NCBI GenBank assembly: GCA_029624735.1
Contig: JARSSM010000006.1
Location: 81,265-145,264 of the forward strand
Direction: 5' to 3'
Length of the DNA stretch: 64,000 nt
DNA from: Defluviicoccus sp.
Lineage (GTDB): Bacteria; Pseudomonadota; Alphaproteobacteria; Rhodospirillales; Defluviicoccaceae
In this document: positions 1 through 10,024 of the stretch, one piece after another
How positions within the stretch are numbered: position 1 is the stretch's first letter
How the letters are laid out: every line of letters starts with the position of its first letter
Program-made: the position numbers and the translations under genes
Notes under the pieces: generated by a model
Seen by the model: only the letters and a program-made list of their open reading frames with translations
Database searches by the model: none
Told to the model about the DNA's origin: nothing

Positions 1-1988
1 CACAGCAAGACGTTCGTCGTCCGGCCGGTATGGTCAACATGGCGCGACGCCAGGACGCTCGCGATCATCACGGCGGCGGCGTAGACCATCACGATCTGGC
101 CGATATCCTCTTGCGGAAAATTCTGCTGGTTCAGCAGCAGAGGCAGCGCGAAGACGATAATCCCGGTCAGAACGGCTTTGGCTGGAATGCCAATGCACAA
201 CATCGTCGCCAGGAAGTCGCGATCGCGCACGACGATCCCCAGTGAGCGCGCGAATTCCTTGGGCGACGCCGGCGCGAGCTTGCAGCCTTCGGGCGCGTCG
301 TAGTGAGGCACGCAGAAGAAGACGTAGACTGCCAGCCCGATCGCCACGAGTGCAGCGATCATGAAGACGCCTTCGGCGCCGAGCGAGCCGACCAGCAGCG
401 AGCCGATCGCCATGCCGGAGATCATGCCGCCCTGGTACCCCATGACGATGATGGCGTTGCCTTGCGTCTTCTTGTTGGGGGGCGCCACGATCAGGATGTA
501 GGTCTGGACGCCGATGAACAGCAGACCCTGGCCGACACCGGCCATCAGCCGGGCGGCGACAAACATCGCAAAGCCGGGTTCCAGCTCCAGCATCAGCATT
601 GCGAGCCCGGCCAGCGCCAGACCGCCGTAAATCAGCGGTCGCGGATTGATCTTTTCAGCCAAGTATCCGGCCGGCAGCAGGATGAAAGCAAAGCTGACCC
701 AGTAGGCGACAAAAGGCACCGAAACGAAAGCGGATGACAGGCCTTCGGATGCGATCAGCGCGTCAACATGCTTTGGAAGAAAGGCATAGGTGAGATTCTC
801 CAGGAAGATCGCACCGAAAAACACGGGCTTGACCAGGTTGAGCGCGTAGATGCCTTCCGTGCCGGAAAGCTTGCGGGCCGGCTGGCCTTCCCGGCCGTTT
901 GCGTTGACCGAATGCGCAAGCTGCAGGAAAACGCCGGCGAGAAACGCCGAAGCGACAAAGAGTGCCGCGAAGTTCTTGATGCATCGCACGAGTTGGTCAG
1001 CCACGATCCGCGTCGGCAAGGCGACGGCAACCTCGATGCGCTCGCGCGCTTCTGGTGGCGTCAGATCGACCCGATAGTTGTAGTCATCATCTTTGCCGAC
1101 CCAGCACGCACCGACACGCCTCGGATCGGTGTGAAGCTGAACGACGCCATTGACGGTAAGGGCGGCTGCGCTGATCTCCGGATTGACCTGTCGATACTCA
1201 GCGAGCGTCCGATCGAGGCCACGGATGTCCTTGATATTGACGTTAAACGCCACCAGATCCGAGAGCCGCTGGCCAAGCGACTGGGCGAGCGCCCGGGTCT
1301 TCGACTGCGCCCCCTCGGCATAGAGGGAAATCAGCAGCGCCACCACGCCGGCGGCCATGGTGAGAAACGTCAGGAAAAAGGCGCCGTGCAGCCAAGCGTT
1401 TCGGCGCTCCTTGATGCGCGTCAGGGCGAAGTAGACAAAGCCGGCGAATGCCGCCGCTAACAGGAGAGCCGGCAGCGGCAGTGCGTCGAACTCGTGGCGG
1501 ATATCGGCTGAGATGCGCGCGCGAGCCATCGTTACGGCAAGCGTCCCGACCCGGGCCTCGCGGCTGCGGAGCGGCAGCTGGACCTGCAGATACTTCGGGC
1601 TCTGCCGCAACTCGTAAGTTGACGAGGACGGCCGGTTGATGGCTGCCGGATCGGTGAGCAAGTCCAACCTCGAACCGGCAACGAAAACCGCCTGGCCTTG
1701 AGCATCGAAAGCGACGATTGAGACGACCGTCGGGTCGGAATCGTTGACGCGGCCGGCGACCAGCGAGAAGCCGGCGTACTGTTCGAGCGGCAACCCCAGG
1801 CGAAGCTGCTTTTCAATCGCCGTCTGCACGACAGCGCCCTGTGCCGCCATCTTCTCGACGTAGAATTGGGCAAAGGTACGGTGGGCTTCGCCGAACGCGA
1901 TGTAGAGCAGCAGGGCGAGCGAAAGGCCGGCCACCAAGAACATGGTGAGCACGTTGATGATCCGGCCACTCGCCTCGGATTTTGCCAT
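1..1988 (-). CDS. MFS transporter with N-terminal membrane-bound sensor region (partial, runs off left edge)
   Basis: An open frame starts at the ATG at 1988 and stays open to base 1 (at least 662 residues), so the C-terminus is missing. Reading it myself: TM segment at about residues 12-32, a periplasmic-looking domain to about 175, a second TM pair (about 175-225), a second extracytoplasmic domain (about 225-345, containing HTDPRRVG and WVGKDDDYNYRVD), another TM, then a classical MFS core from about residue 385 (ENLTYAFLP; LLPAGYLAEKINPRPL). It looks like a permease whose activity may be gated by an external ligand. It lies 27 bp after an ATP-grasp ligase on the same strand, so the two are probably co-transcribed and may make and move one compound. 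The substrate is unknown. MFS assignment is firm; the sensor role is inference from topology. Confidence 0.8.
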   Translation of the reverse strand, partial: MAKSEASGRIINVLTMFLVAGLSLALLLYIAFGEAHRTFAQFYVEKMAAQGAVVQTAIEKQLRLGLPLEQYAGFSLVAGRVNDSDPTVVSIVAFDAQGQAVFVAGSRLDLLTDPAAINRPSSSTYELRQSPKYLQVQLPLRSREARVGTLAVTMARARISADIRHEFDALPLPALLLAAAFAGFVYFALTRIKERRNAWLHGAFFLTFLTMAAGVVALLISLYAEGAQSKTRALAQSLGQRLSDLVAFNVNIKDIRGLDRTLAEYRQVNPEISAAALTVNGVVQLHTDPRRVGACWVGKDDDYNYRVDLTPPEARERIEVAVALPTRIVADQLVRCIKNFAALFVASAFLAGVFLQLAHSVNANGREGQPARKLSGTEGIYALNLVKPVFFGAIFLENLTYAFLPKHVDALIASEGLSSAFVSVPFVAYWVSFAFILLPAGYLAEKINPRPLIYGGLALAGLAMLMLELEPGFAMFVAARLMAGVGQGLLFIGVQTYILIVAPPNKKTQGNAIIVMGYQGGMISGMAIGSLLVGSLGAEGVFMIAALVAIGLAVYVFFCVPHYDAPEGCKLAPASPKEFARSLGIVVRDRDFLATMLCIGIPAKAVLTGIIVFALPLLLNQQNFPQEDIGQIVMVYAAAVMIASVLASRHVDHTGRTTNVLL

Positions 1989-2015
1989 CGATCGGTTTCT
2001 CAAACCTGAGAGGGC

Positions 2016-3236
2016 TTAAGCCTGCAGCAGCTTGATCAGTTCATGGACGGTGCCGCGCCGGCAGGCGAACAGGAGATCGATGCGGTCCGCCAGGAGCGAA
2101 AACACCAGATCGTCGTAGCTCATGCCGAACTGCTGGAGGCTGGCGCAGACGAGACTGGTCTTCTCCGCCGTCGGCGCCTTGAGGTCCGGCTTCGGATTGG
2201 CCTCCAGCACGTACATCTTGCCGTGCTCGTCGGCGCGAACATCAAGACGGACCAGAGTCTCGAGCGAGAGGTCCTCGAACACCCGGCGGCCCAGGGTTTC
2301 CAACTGCCGCACTTCCTCGGCATCGGTCTCCGGCGACAGGCCACGGACGCGGCTACGGGTGATCGGCCGCAGGTCCATCGACGTAAAGATTTTCTCGTCC
2401 GCTTCGAGGACGCGCTCGATTTCGGCGAAGACAAACGGGCCGCTGTAGCGGTGCACCTGGCCGTAGCGGAACACGACTGGCCCGCAAACGGCGACGCAGA
2501 ACTCACGACCCGGCAGGTAGCCTTCGATGAGGACGTGGTTCTCCGTCACGAGGAAGATTTCGTTGACCGCCTCGGTCAGGTCCTCGGCCCGGTCAATCAC
2601 CTTGACGTGGTGCGACGCGCGGCCGGAAACCGGCTTAACGACGAAGGGCCCGGTGTGATTCTTGAACTGGCGCTTGAACGCGGTGTTCTGCTTCGGGACG
2701 AAGGGCCCGCGCGCCAAGTGCCAGGTGACGAACGGCGCGGTCGGGATGCCGCAGGCCTTGAGCGCTTGCTTGAACACATGCTTGCTGTCGAGAAGGCCGG
2801 CTGTCAGCGGGTCGTGGCCAACGTAGGGGACCCCGAACAGTTCCAGCATCGCCGAGGCATGGGCCATTGAGTTGTAGCCCTGCACCCCGCCGGTATTGAG
2901 CCACGCCAAGTGGATCTTTTCCGCCCGCAGCCGGTCGCCCAAACGCATATCGTCGGGCAGCAGAATCACGTTGCGGCAGCCAATCCGTTCCAGGGCGCTG
3001 GCGATATCTTCGGCCACCGCCTGATAGCTTTTCCAGGAACGCGGGTTGCCAATCTGGTTGATGACGGCGCCATCTTCTGTCTTGTTTCCGCCGTAGATCA
3101 CCGCCAGGTTGATCTTGGAAAGCAAAGTGTTGAGCTGTTCGTGCAACTCCTGCTCGCGGCCGACGCGGCGTGGCGGCAGCGGGGCACGCGCCTGCTTCAC
3201 AGGATTTGGAGCCTTCTCCAAAAGAGTGGTGTTCAT
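2016..3236 (-). CDS. ATP-grasp ligase, D-alanine-D-alanine ligase-like
   Basis: 406-residue protein. It has the D-Ala-D-Ala ligase fold order: an N-terminal Rossmann-like part (INLAVIYGGNK at about 42-52), the central GVPYVGHDPLTAGLLDSKH segment, a nucleotide-binding part (GPFVVKPVSG, then VLIEGYLPGREF) and the metal-binding C-terminal motif LEANPKPDL. It probably couples ATP hydrolysis to amide-bond formation between two amino-acid-like substrates, in the cytoplasm. It has about 40 extra N-terminal residues compared with housekeeping Ddl, and there are no mur/fts genes around, so a role outside peptidoglycan synthesis is likely. It is the first gene of a two-gene minus-strand unit with the MFS-sensor protein. 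The true substrate cannot be read from sequence. Confidence 0.8.
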   Translation of the reverse strand: MNTTLLEKAPNPVKQARAPLPPRRVGREQELHEQLNTLLSKINLAVIYGGNKTEDGAVINQIGNPRSWKSYQAVAEDIASALERIGCRNVILLPDDMRLGDRLRAEKIHLAWLNTGGVQGYNSMAHASAMLELFGVPYVGHDPLTAGLLDSKHVFKQALKACGIPTAPFVTWHLARGPFVPKQNTAFKRQFKNHTGPFVVKPVSGRASHHVKVIDRAEDLTEAVNEIFLVTENHVLIEGYLPGREFCVAVCGPVVFRYGQVHRYSGPFVFAEIERVLEADEKIFTSMDLRPITRSRVRGLSPETDAEEVRQLETLGRRVFEDLSLETLVRLDVRADEHGKMYVLEANPKPDLKAPTAEKTSLVCASLQQFGMSYDDLVFSLLADRIDLLFACRRGTVHELIKLLQA

Positions 3237-3563
3237 GACGGAGGCCTACCCCTTGCTGACAAACATGCGAAACAGCGTGATCGGGCGCCACGATGCCGGC
3301 TAACCCATTTGGCCGGCCCACTCTGGCAGATCGCAGTAAAGGGAGGGTTAAGTGGGCGCGCGGGCTGCGGCAGGCGGGGCGCATTCCCGAACGGCAAGGA
3401 GGATATAAACATTTATGTTTTGTAGTATTAAAATTTCTACACAATGATATGATTGCTACCTCATAAACACATCATATGTGATGTTGTTTAATCCCGCTTC
3501 GGCGACGGTCGACGTCAAGGCCAAGGGGGCACTCCGAACGGCAAACATGTTGAGAAACGCGAG
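3237..3563. other. Divergent intergenic region, AT-rich promoter zone
   Basis: This 327-bp gap separates the minus-strand ATP-grasp gene from the plus-strand sulfate-assimilation operon. No convincing ORF is present. From about 3400 to 3490 it is markedly AT-rich against the surrounding high-GC DNA, as expected for promoters. It includes the imperfect palindrome around AAATTT at 3422-3440 (GTAG/CTAC arms) and the perfect inverted repeat at 3469-3484 listed separately. Confidence 0.6.
3469..3484. promoter_or_regulatory. Inverted repeat ACATCA-TATG-TGATGT upstream of the cys operon
   Basis: Two perfect 6-bp arms (ACATCA and TGATGT) separated by 4 bp lie 80 bp before the DUF2849 start, in the only AT-rich part of the divergent intergenic region. 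The position fits an operator for the sulfur-assimilation operon. I cannot assign a regulator. Confidence 0.45.
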
Positions 3564-3857
3564 ATGAAGCCGCAAATCCTGACCGCCAACCGGCTCCGCG
3601 ACGGCATCGTCGTGTTCTTCACCCGCGATGGCGGCTGGTCGGAGCGGATTGACGACAGCCGGCTCAGCGACGATGAAGCGAGCCGCGCCGAAATGGTGGC
3701 TGCCGGCGAGCGCGCGGCTGCTGCCGGCACCGTCGTCGGCCCCTACCTCATCGATGCGGCCGTTTCCGGCGGGCACATCCGCGCCGACCGTCTGCGCGAA
3801 CGGATCCGCGCCGCCGGCCCGACAGCGGGCAGCGAGCAGACCTTGAAATACGTTTAG
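3564..3857 (+). CDS. DUF2849 protein, cys-operon-associated
   Basis: 97-residue protein starting MKPQILTANRLRDG. It matches the DUF2849 family, small proteins typically encoded directly upstream of a sulfite/nitrite reductase in alphaproteobacteria. It contains no signal peptide or membrane segment and no recognisable catalytic motif. It is the first gene of a plus-strand operon, 14 bp before cysI. A role in sulfite reductase assembly or electron delivery is inferred from context only; its biochemical function is unknown. Confidence 0.8.
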   Translation: MKPQILTANRLRDGIVVFFTRDGGWSERIDDSRLSDDEASRAEMVAAGERAAAAGTVVGPYLIDAAVSGGHIRADRLRERIRAAGPTAGSEQTLKYV

Positions 3858-3871
3858 GGACGACCGAACCC

Positions 3872-5513
<1,642 letters not shown>

Positions 5514-5527
<14 letters not shown>

Positions 5528-6017
5528 GAACGGCTCCCTGGTCGACGACCCGTGGATCTCCGTCGCTGACGGCGAACCGCTGCCCGCAGAGGGCGCCATC
5601 ATCGTGTCGCTGACGCGCTGGCAGAAGGAGCGTGCGAACCTCATTGCCCGTGCAAATGGCTTAGGGGTTCGCCTCGCCGCGGCGGACCATGCGGGCGCAA
5701 TCGCAGCCGATCTCCCGCTCCTCGCGCTGATTGCGCTCGAGTTTCCGACCTTTCGCGATGGCCGCGCCTATTCCAGCGCGCGGCTGTTGCGCGAGCGTTT
5801 CGGCTTCAAGGGTGAGCTGCGCGCCGTCGGCAATGTGCTGCGCGATCAGCTGTTGTTCATGCACCGCTGCGGCTTTGATGCCTTCGAGGTCAAGGATACC
5901 GCGGCCGTTGATGAATGGAAGCAGGCGATGAGCGAGATTTCCGTCTTCTATCAAGCGGCGGCCGACGGCCGGGCGACGGCCATTCAATTGCGCCAGCAGC
6001 GGCGGCCTCAATCATGA
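5514..6017 (+). CDS. DUF934 family protein, cys-operon-associated
   Basis: 167-residue protein starting MPLLKNGSLVDDPW at 5514; this start overlaps the 3' end of cysI by 14 nt. DUF934 proteins are a conserved companion of cysI and cysH in proteobacteria and have been regarded as sulfur-assimilation accessory proteins. Visible features are FPTFRDGRAYSSARLLRERFGF in the middle and a C-terminal part around FEVKD. The stop overlaps the cysH start as ATGA, so translation is likely coupled. Precise function is unknown. Confidence 0.85.
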
Positions 6018-6778
6018 AAGGGAACGAGGATGCGGGCGTTGTCGATCCCCCGCACGTGCAGCGCGCGCGTATCCGTGCGCAGGATCTGACCACCAGGTAC
6101 GCCGACCTCGATACGTTTGCCTTTCTCGAGGCCATGATCGCAGAGACGTTCTGCGGCCGGATCGCGCTCACGTCCTCGTTCGGCGCCGAAGCGGCGGTCC
6201 TGTTGCATCTCGTGGCCCAGATCGACCCGGCGATACCGGTGCTGTTTCTCGACACCGGCAAGCTGTTCGGCGAGACGCTGCGTTACCGCGACGCGCTGAC
6301 GAAGCGCCTCGGCCTCACCGATGTCCGCAGCATCAAGCCGGACCCGGCCCGGGTCGACGCACTCGATACCGACGGCGTGCTGTGGTACGGCAACCCGGAG
6401 ATGTGCTGCTACATCCGTAAGGTCGAGCCGCTGCAGCGGGCGCTCGAAGGCTTCGAGTCCTGGATCACGGGCCGCAAACGCTATCACGGCGGCGAACGCG
6501 GCGCCCTGCCGAGGGTCGAGGCGACTGACGACGGCCGCTATCGGATCAATCCGCTGGTCTCGTGGACGCGCGAGGACATCGAAGCGTACAGGGAAAAGCA
6601 TGCGCTGCCGCCGCACCCGCTGGAGGAGCAGGGCTTTCTGTCGATCGGCTGCATGCCGTGCACCGACCGGGTGGCGCCGGGCGAAGACTTGCGCGCCGGG
6701 CGTTGGCGCGGCCAGGCCAAGACCGAATGCGGCATCCACCTTTCGGCCAAACGCTGGCGCACGATCGGCATCGACTGA
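6014..6778 (+). CDS. cysH: Adenylylsulfate reductase, assimilatory, iron-sulfur type
   Basis: 254 residues with the start at 6014 overlapping the DUF934 stop (ATGA). It reduces activated sulfate to sulfite for cysI. The PP-loop nucleotide-binding motif SSFGAEAAVLLHL is near residues 52-64. It has the cysteine pair CC at 131-132, C213-x2-C216 (GCMPCT), and the catalytic C239 in ECGIH. The CC plus CxxC set indicates a [4Fe-4S] cluster, the mark of enzymes that use APS rather than only PAPS. It is the last gene of the operon; a convergent gene ends 5 bp downstream. Confidence 0.92.
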   Translation: MKGNEDAGVVDPPHVQRARIRAQDLTTRYADLDTFAFLEAMIAETFCGRIALTSSFGAEAAVLLHLVAQIDPAIPVLFLDTGKLFGETLRYRDALTKRLGLTDVRSIKPDPARVDALDTDGVLWYGNPEMCCYIRKVEPLQRALEGFESWITGRKRYHGGERGALPRVEATDDGRYRINPLVSWTREDIEAYREKHALPPHPLEEQGFLSIGCMPCTDRVAPGEDLRAGRWRGQAKTECGIHLSAKRWRTIGID

Positions 6779-6783
6779 GTGCC

Positions 6784-7440
6784 TCAGCCGATTTTGAGCG
6801 CGCCCACGTCGGCAGGAACGCTGACCTCCGGGAGGTTGCGCGGATCGTCCTCGGGCGGCAGCAACTGGAGCCGGACCGGTACCACGCCGGCCCAGATCGG
6901 CAAGGCATAATCGGCTTCGTCGTCCTTGGGTCCGCCGGTCCGCACCTTGGCCGAAGCCTCGTCGATCGGCAGCGCGAAGACAGCGGTTGCCTTCAGCTCC
7001 TTGGCGTTGACCGGCCGCAATGTCTGCCAGCGGCCGGGAAACAGGCCTTCGATCAGCCGTTCCAGGTGCTCGAGCTTGGCGTCGTCGTCGCACACCCGCT
7101 CGGCACGGCCGAACAGCATCACCGAACGGTAATTGAGCGAGTGGTGGAAGGCCGAGCGCGCCACCACAAAGCCGTCCAGGATGGTCACTGTCAAACACAC
7201 AGGTGCGCCGTCGATGGCGCGGAGCATTCCGCTTGCTGCCGAGCCGTGCCAGTAAACGCGGTCGCCCTCGCGCCACTGCAGCGTCGGCGTGGCATACGGC
7301 AAGCCATTGATGCTGTAACCGATGTGGCACACCGGCATTGCGTCGAGGATCGCATCGATGGTCGTGCGGTCGTAACGTCCGCGTTCATGCAGGCGCTTGA
7401 CGCGGGTGCGATCGCTGGGCGGCGGTGTCTGGTCGGTCAT
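6784..7440 (-). CDS. Pyridoxamine 5'-phosphate oxidase-like flavin-binding protein
   Basis: 218 residues, start at 7440 chosen because it overlaps the upstream SDR stop (ATGA) and gives the compact N-terminus MTDQTPPPSDRTRVKRL. The split-barrel features are visible: HIGYSINGLPYATPTLQWREGD, then GSAASGMLRAI and the VCLTVTILDGFVVARSAFHHSLNYRSV stretch typical of the nitroimidazole-resistance NimA/PNPOx-like flavoproteins. It probably binds FMN or F420-like cofactor, but the substrate is unknown. It is the last gene of a tightly coupled three-gene minus-strand unit. Confidence 0.75.
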   Translation of the reverse strand: MTDQTPPPSDRTRVKRLHERGRYDRTTIDAILDAMPVCHIGYSINGLPYATPTLQWREGDRVYWHGSAASGMLRAIDGAPVCLTVTILDGFVVARSAFHHSLNYRSVMLFGRAERVCDDDAKLEHLERLIEGLFPGRWQTLRPVNAKELKATAVFALPIDEASAKVRTGGPKDDEADYALPIWAGVVPVRLQLLPPEDDPRNLPEVSVPADVGALKIG

Positions 7441-8324
7441 TCGCTGCCATCCACGCGGCCGCCCTTGTGCGGCCGCATCGCTTCCCATTCCGCTTCCGTC
7501 AGCTTATCGAGGAAACAGAACTCACCGGCGCCCTGCATCCACTCGCCGCCATCGATCGTCACGCAATCACCATTGATGAAGGTGGCGCCGTCCGAAATCA
7601 GAAACGCCGCCAGGTTGGCGAGCTCGCTGTGCTTGCCGGGCCGGCCCAAGGGATTGCTGGTCTCGAACGCAGCCGCCAAGTCGGCCCGCGGCACGAGGCG
7701 CGACCAAGCTCCTGGCGTTGGGAATGGCCCCGGTGCAATGGCGTTGAGGCGGATCCCCTTCGGTCCCCATTCGACCGCAAGCGAGCGGGTCATCGCCAGC
7801 AGGCCGGCCTTCGCCATTGCCGATGGCAGGACGTAGGGCGAACCGGTCCAGGCGTAGGTCGCGAGGATCGACAGCACCGTCGCCGGATGCTTGGCGGCGA
7901 TCCAGCGCCGGCCGCACGCCAATGTCACGTACGCCGATCCATGCAGAACGATGTTGACGACGGCATCGAGCGCCCGCGGCGATAAGGTTTCGGAGCGGGC
8001 GGCAAAGTTGCCGGCGGCGTTATTGACGAGGACATCGAGCGGCGCCTCGGCAAAGATGCGCCCAATCGTCGCGTCGACCGCCGCGGCATCGCGGATGTCG
8101 AGGACGTGCCAGGCGATCTCGCCGCCGGTATCGGCCTTGAGGCGGTCCGCCGCTTCCTCCAGCACGGAACCGCGCCGGCCGCAGATGACCAGGGACGCGC
8201 CCAGTTCGAGAAAGCGCCGGCCCATGCTCAAGCCCAGCCCGGTGCCGCCGCCGGTGACGAGGACGCGCTTGCCGCGCAGGAGGTCCGGCCGGAAGATCTC
8301 CCGCGGCTCCCCTGCCCCGCTCAC
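7437..8324 (-). CDS. Short-chain dehydrogenase/reductase, 2,4-dienoyl-CoA reductase-like
   Basis: 295 residues from a GTG at 8324 that overlaps the upstream stop as GTGA and has an AGGGG ribosome-binding site 8 nt away. Cofactor motif TGGGTGLG and the NNAAGNF motif show an NAD(P)-binding SDR. The usual YxxxK catalytic pair is not in classical spacing; instead there is SPYVLPSAMAKAG followed by SLAVEWGPKGIR, as in the 2,4-dienoyl-CoA reductase (DECR/PDCR) branch. It may therefore act in oxidation of unsaturated fatty acids. It is coupled on both sides by 4-nt overlaps. Confidence 0.82.
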   Translation of the reverse strand: MSGAGEPREIFRPDLLRGKRVLVTGGGTGLGLSMGRRFLELGASLVICGRRGSVLEEAADRLKADTGGEIAWHVLDIRDAAAVDATIGRIFAEAPLDVLVNNAAGNFAARSETLSPRALDAVVNIVLHGSAYVTLACGRRWIAAKHPATVLSILATYAWTGSPYVLPSAMAKAGLLAMTRSLAVEWGPKGIRLNAIAPGPFPTPGAWSRLVPRADLAAAFETSNPLGRPGKHSELANLAAFLISDGATFINGDCVTIDGGEWMQGAGEFCFLDKLTEAEWEAMRPHKGGRVDGSE

Positions 8325-9475
8325 AGGGCTGCCCCTGGGATTGCCGCGACGCGTGCCGTCGCCGCTTGCGCCGCGATCACATCGCAGATCTCGCGCACCG
8401 CGCCGAAGCCGCCGGGTGCTTCGGTGATGATGTTCGCGATCGCCAGCACCGCTGGGTGCGCATCCGCCGGCGCGATCGCCACGCCGCATGCCCGCATGCA
8501 TTCGAGGTCGTTCAAGTCGTTGCCCATGTAGGCGACCTCGGCGAGCGTGAGGCCGCGCTCGCGCACAAGGCGCTCCAGCACCGGCAGCTTGTCGCCAATC
8601 CCCTGCTCACACGGGATCTTGAGTTTCCGGCAGCGGGCGCCCACGACCGGATTGCCCTCCTTGGAAATGACCAGCGCGGGAAAATCGACCGCCCGCAGGA
8701 GGTCGAAGCCGAAGCCGTCACCGCGGCTGCACAGCACCCCCTCGCGGCCGTCCTCCATGACGAGAACCCGGTTGTCGGTCATGACGCCGTCGAAATCGAG
8801 CACCAGCAGCTTGACCGGCCGCAACAGATCGGTCGCGCGCACGCCCGCGAAGCGACGCACCAGCGCGTCGGCGGCTTGCCAGTCGTCTTCGCCGCGCAGG
8901 CGCAGACCCTGCAGCGCCGGCATCGCGTAGAGCACGACCCGGCCGGCCGGCAGCCGTGCGTCGGCCTCGAACACGCTCATGCGAACGGCGACAATGGCGC
9001 CGTTCTCGACAAAGCGGACCTGGTTCGGCGGGCCGTCAAAGGGCTGCGCCATGCCGCCGTCGTCTTGAACCCATAGCGCCTCGGTGAGCGGATGCACCGA
9101 GACGAGCGAGTCCGCGCCGCAGCGAAAAAGATGCTCGATCGCCTGATCGAGGCCAGCGGGTGTCCGCAGCGGAAAGAGAGGATCGAGGACGAGAGCGACC
9201 TGCGGCGCGAAGCCGTCACGGGCGGAAAGCTGATCCGCCGCCTGCATCAACGCCTTTGCGGCATCGCTAGGGCTAACTTCAGCCGGCATCCCGACCACGT
9301 CGGCGCCGGACTCGGCGGCGAGGCCGAGCACTTCGCTGTTGGCAGAGACGACGGCGGTACGGTCGATCGCGCGCGCGGAGCGGGCCTGCTCAATGGCCCG
9401 CTGCAGGAGCGGCCGGCCGCCAAGCGGGCGCAGGACCGCCTGGTCGACAACCGGGATCACGGCAAGCACATCCAT
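8321..9475 (-). CDS. Acylneuraminate cytidylyltransferase-like domain fused to KdsC-type HAD phosphatase
   Basis: 384 residues. Residues 1 to about 225 resemble the CMP-sugar cytidylyltransferases (NeuA/KdsB type: AVIPV, LGGRPLLQRAI, DSLVSVHP), and about 228-384 is a HAD phosphatase of KdsC type (LDFDGVMTDNRV nucleophile motif, then SKEGNPVVGARC and MGNDLNDLECM). Such fusions make activated nonulosonic acids for surface glycans or flagellin glycosylation. The first domain is odd: the ARxGSKxxxxKN nucleotide-binding loop expected right after AVIP is missing and the PTSPLR motif reads LDPLFPLRT. The phosphatase half looks intact. Confidence 0.78.
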   Translation of the reverse strand: MDVLAVIPVVDQAVLRPLGGRPLLQRAIEQARSARAIDRTAVVSANSEVLGLAAESGADVVGMPAEVSPSDAAKALMQAADQLSARDGFAPQVALVLDPLFPLRTPAGLDQAIEHLFRCGADSLVSVHPLTEALWVQDDGGMAQPFDGPPNQVRFVENGAIVAVRMSVFEADARLPAGRVVLYAMPALQGLRLRGEDDWQAADALVRRFAGVRATDLLRPVKLLVLDFDGVMTDNRVLVMEDGREGVLCSRGDGFGFDLLRAVDFPALVISKEGNPVVGARCRKLKIPCEQGIGDKLPVLERLVRERGLTLAEVAYMGNDLNDLECMRACGVAIAPADAHPAVLAIANIITEAPGGFGAVREICDVIAAQAATARVAAIPGAAL

Positions 9476-9608
9476 GGCGGCCTCCGGGCCTGACGACGAT
9501 GGGCCTGCTTACCCACGATCGCCAATCAGGTCAATCGGCCACAACCGCACGTCAGCAAGAGGGCGTGCCCTTGCGATGCCATGGCCGCTCGCTAAGATCG
9601 CCGCTGTC

Positions 9609-10010
9609 ATGGATCTGCATTCGCTCGTCATCCCCTTCTGGGTCGCAATTGGCGCGGCGCTCGGCGGTGTCGCCCGCTACGGGGTGTCCGGCCTGATTGC
9701 GCGTGGCTTCGGCGAGACGTTCCCTTGGGGGACGCTTGTGGTCAACGTCGTGGGCTCGTTCCTGATCGGACTGATCGCGGTCGTTACTGGTCCCGATAGC
9801 CGTCTCCTGGTCGGTACGGCGGCGCGCCAGTTCATGATGGTTGGTGTGCTGGGCGGCTTCACCACCTTCTCGTCGTTCAGCCTGCAGACGCTGACCCTGA
9901 TCCAGGACGGCGAGTGGCTCTATGCTGCCGGCAACGTGCTGTCCTCGGTGCTGCTGTGCCTCATCGCCGTGTGGCTCGGTGCGGTCGCTGGCAACGCAAT
10001 GAATGGGTGA
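9609..10010 (+). CDS. crcB: Fluoride channel CrcB
   Basis: 133 residues, four predicted TM helices, inner membrane. It exports fluoride ions. The family signatures are present: GGVARYGVSG near the N-terminus, GTLVVNVVGSFLIG, and GGFTTFSSFSLQT with the phenylalanines that line the pore. I chose the ATG at 9609 (MDLHSLVIPFWVAIG), the usual N-terminal length for CrcB. The next gene, a DUF190 protein, lies 14 bp downstream and often accompanies crcB. I see no convincing fluoride riboswitch upstream. Confidence 0.92.
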   Translation: MDLHSLVIPFWVAIGAALGGVARYGVSGLIARGFGETFPWGTLVVNVVGSFLIGLIAVVTGPDSRLLVGTAARQFMMVGVLGGFTTFSSFSLQTLTLIQDGEWLYAAGNVLSSVLLCLIAVWLGAVAGNAMNG

Positions 10011-10024
10011 ATGGAGGCGTCCCG

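Noticed and set aside
2043..2870. Long plus-strand frame opposite the ATP-grasp gene
   Set aside because: It lies wholly antisense to a recognisable ligase and shows no protein family; it is a high-GC shadow.
9476..9608. Possible fluoride riboswitch before crcB
   Set aside because: The GATGG-containing stretch near 9497 lacks the GGNGATGG core and the conserved 3' pseudoknot partner pattern, so I do not call it.
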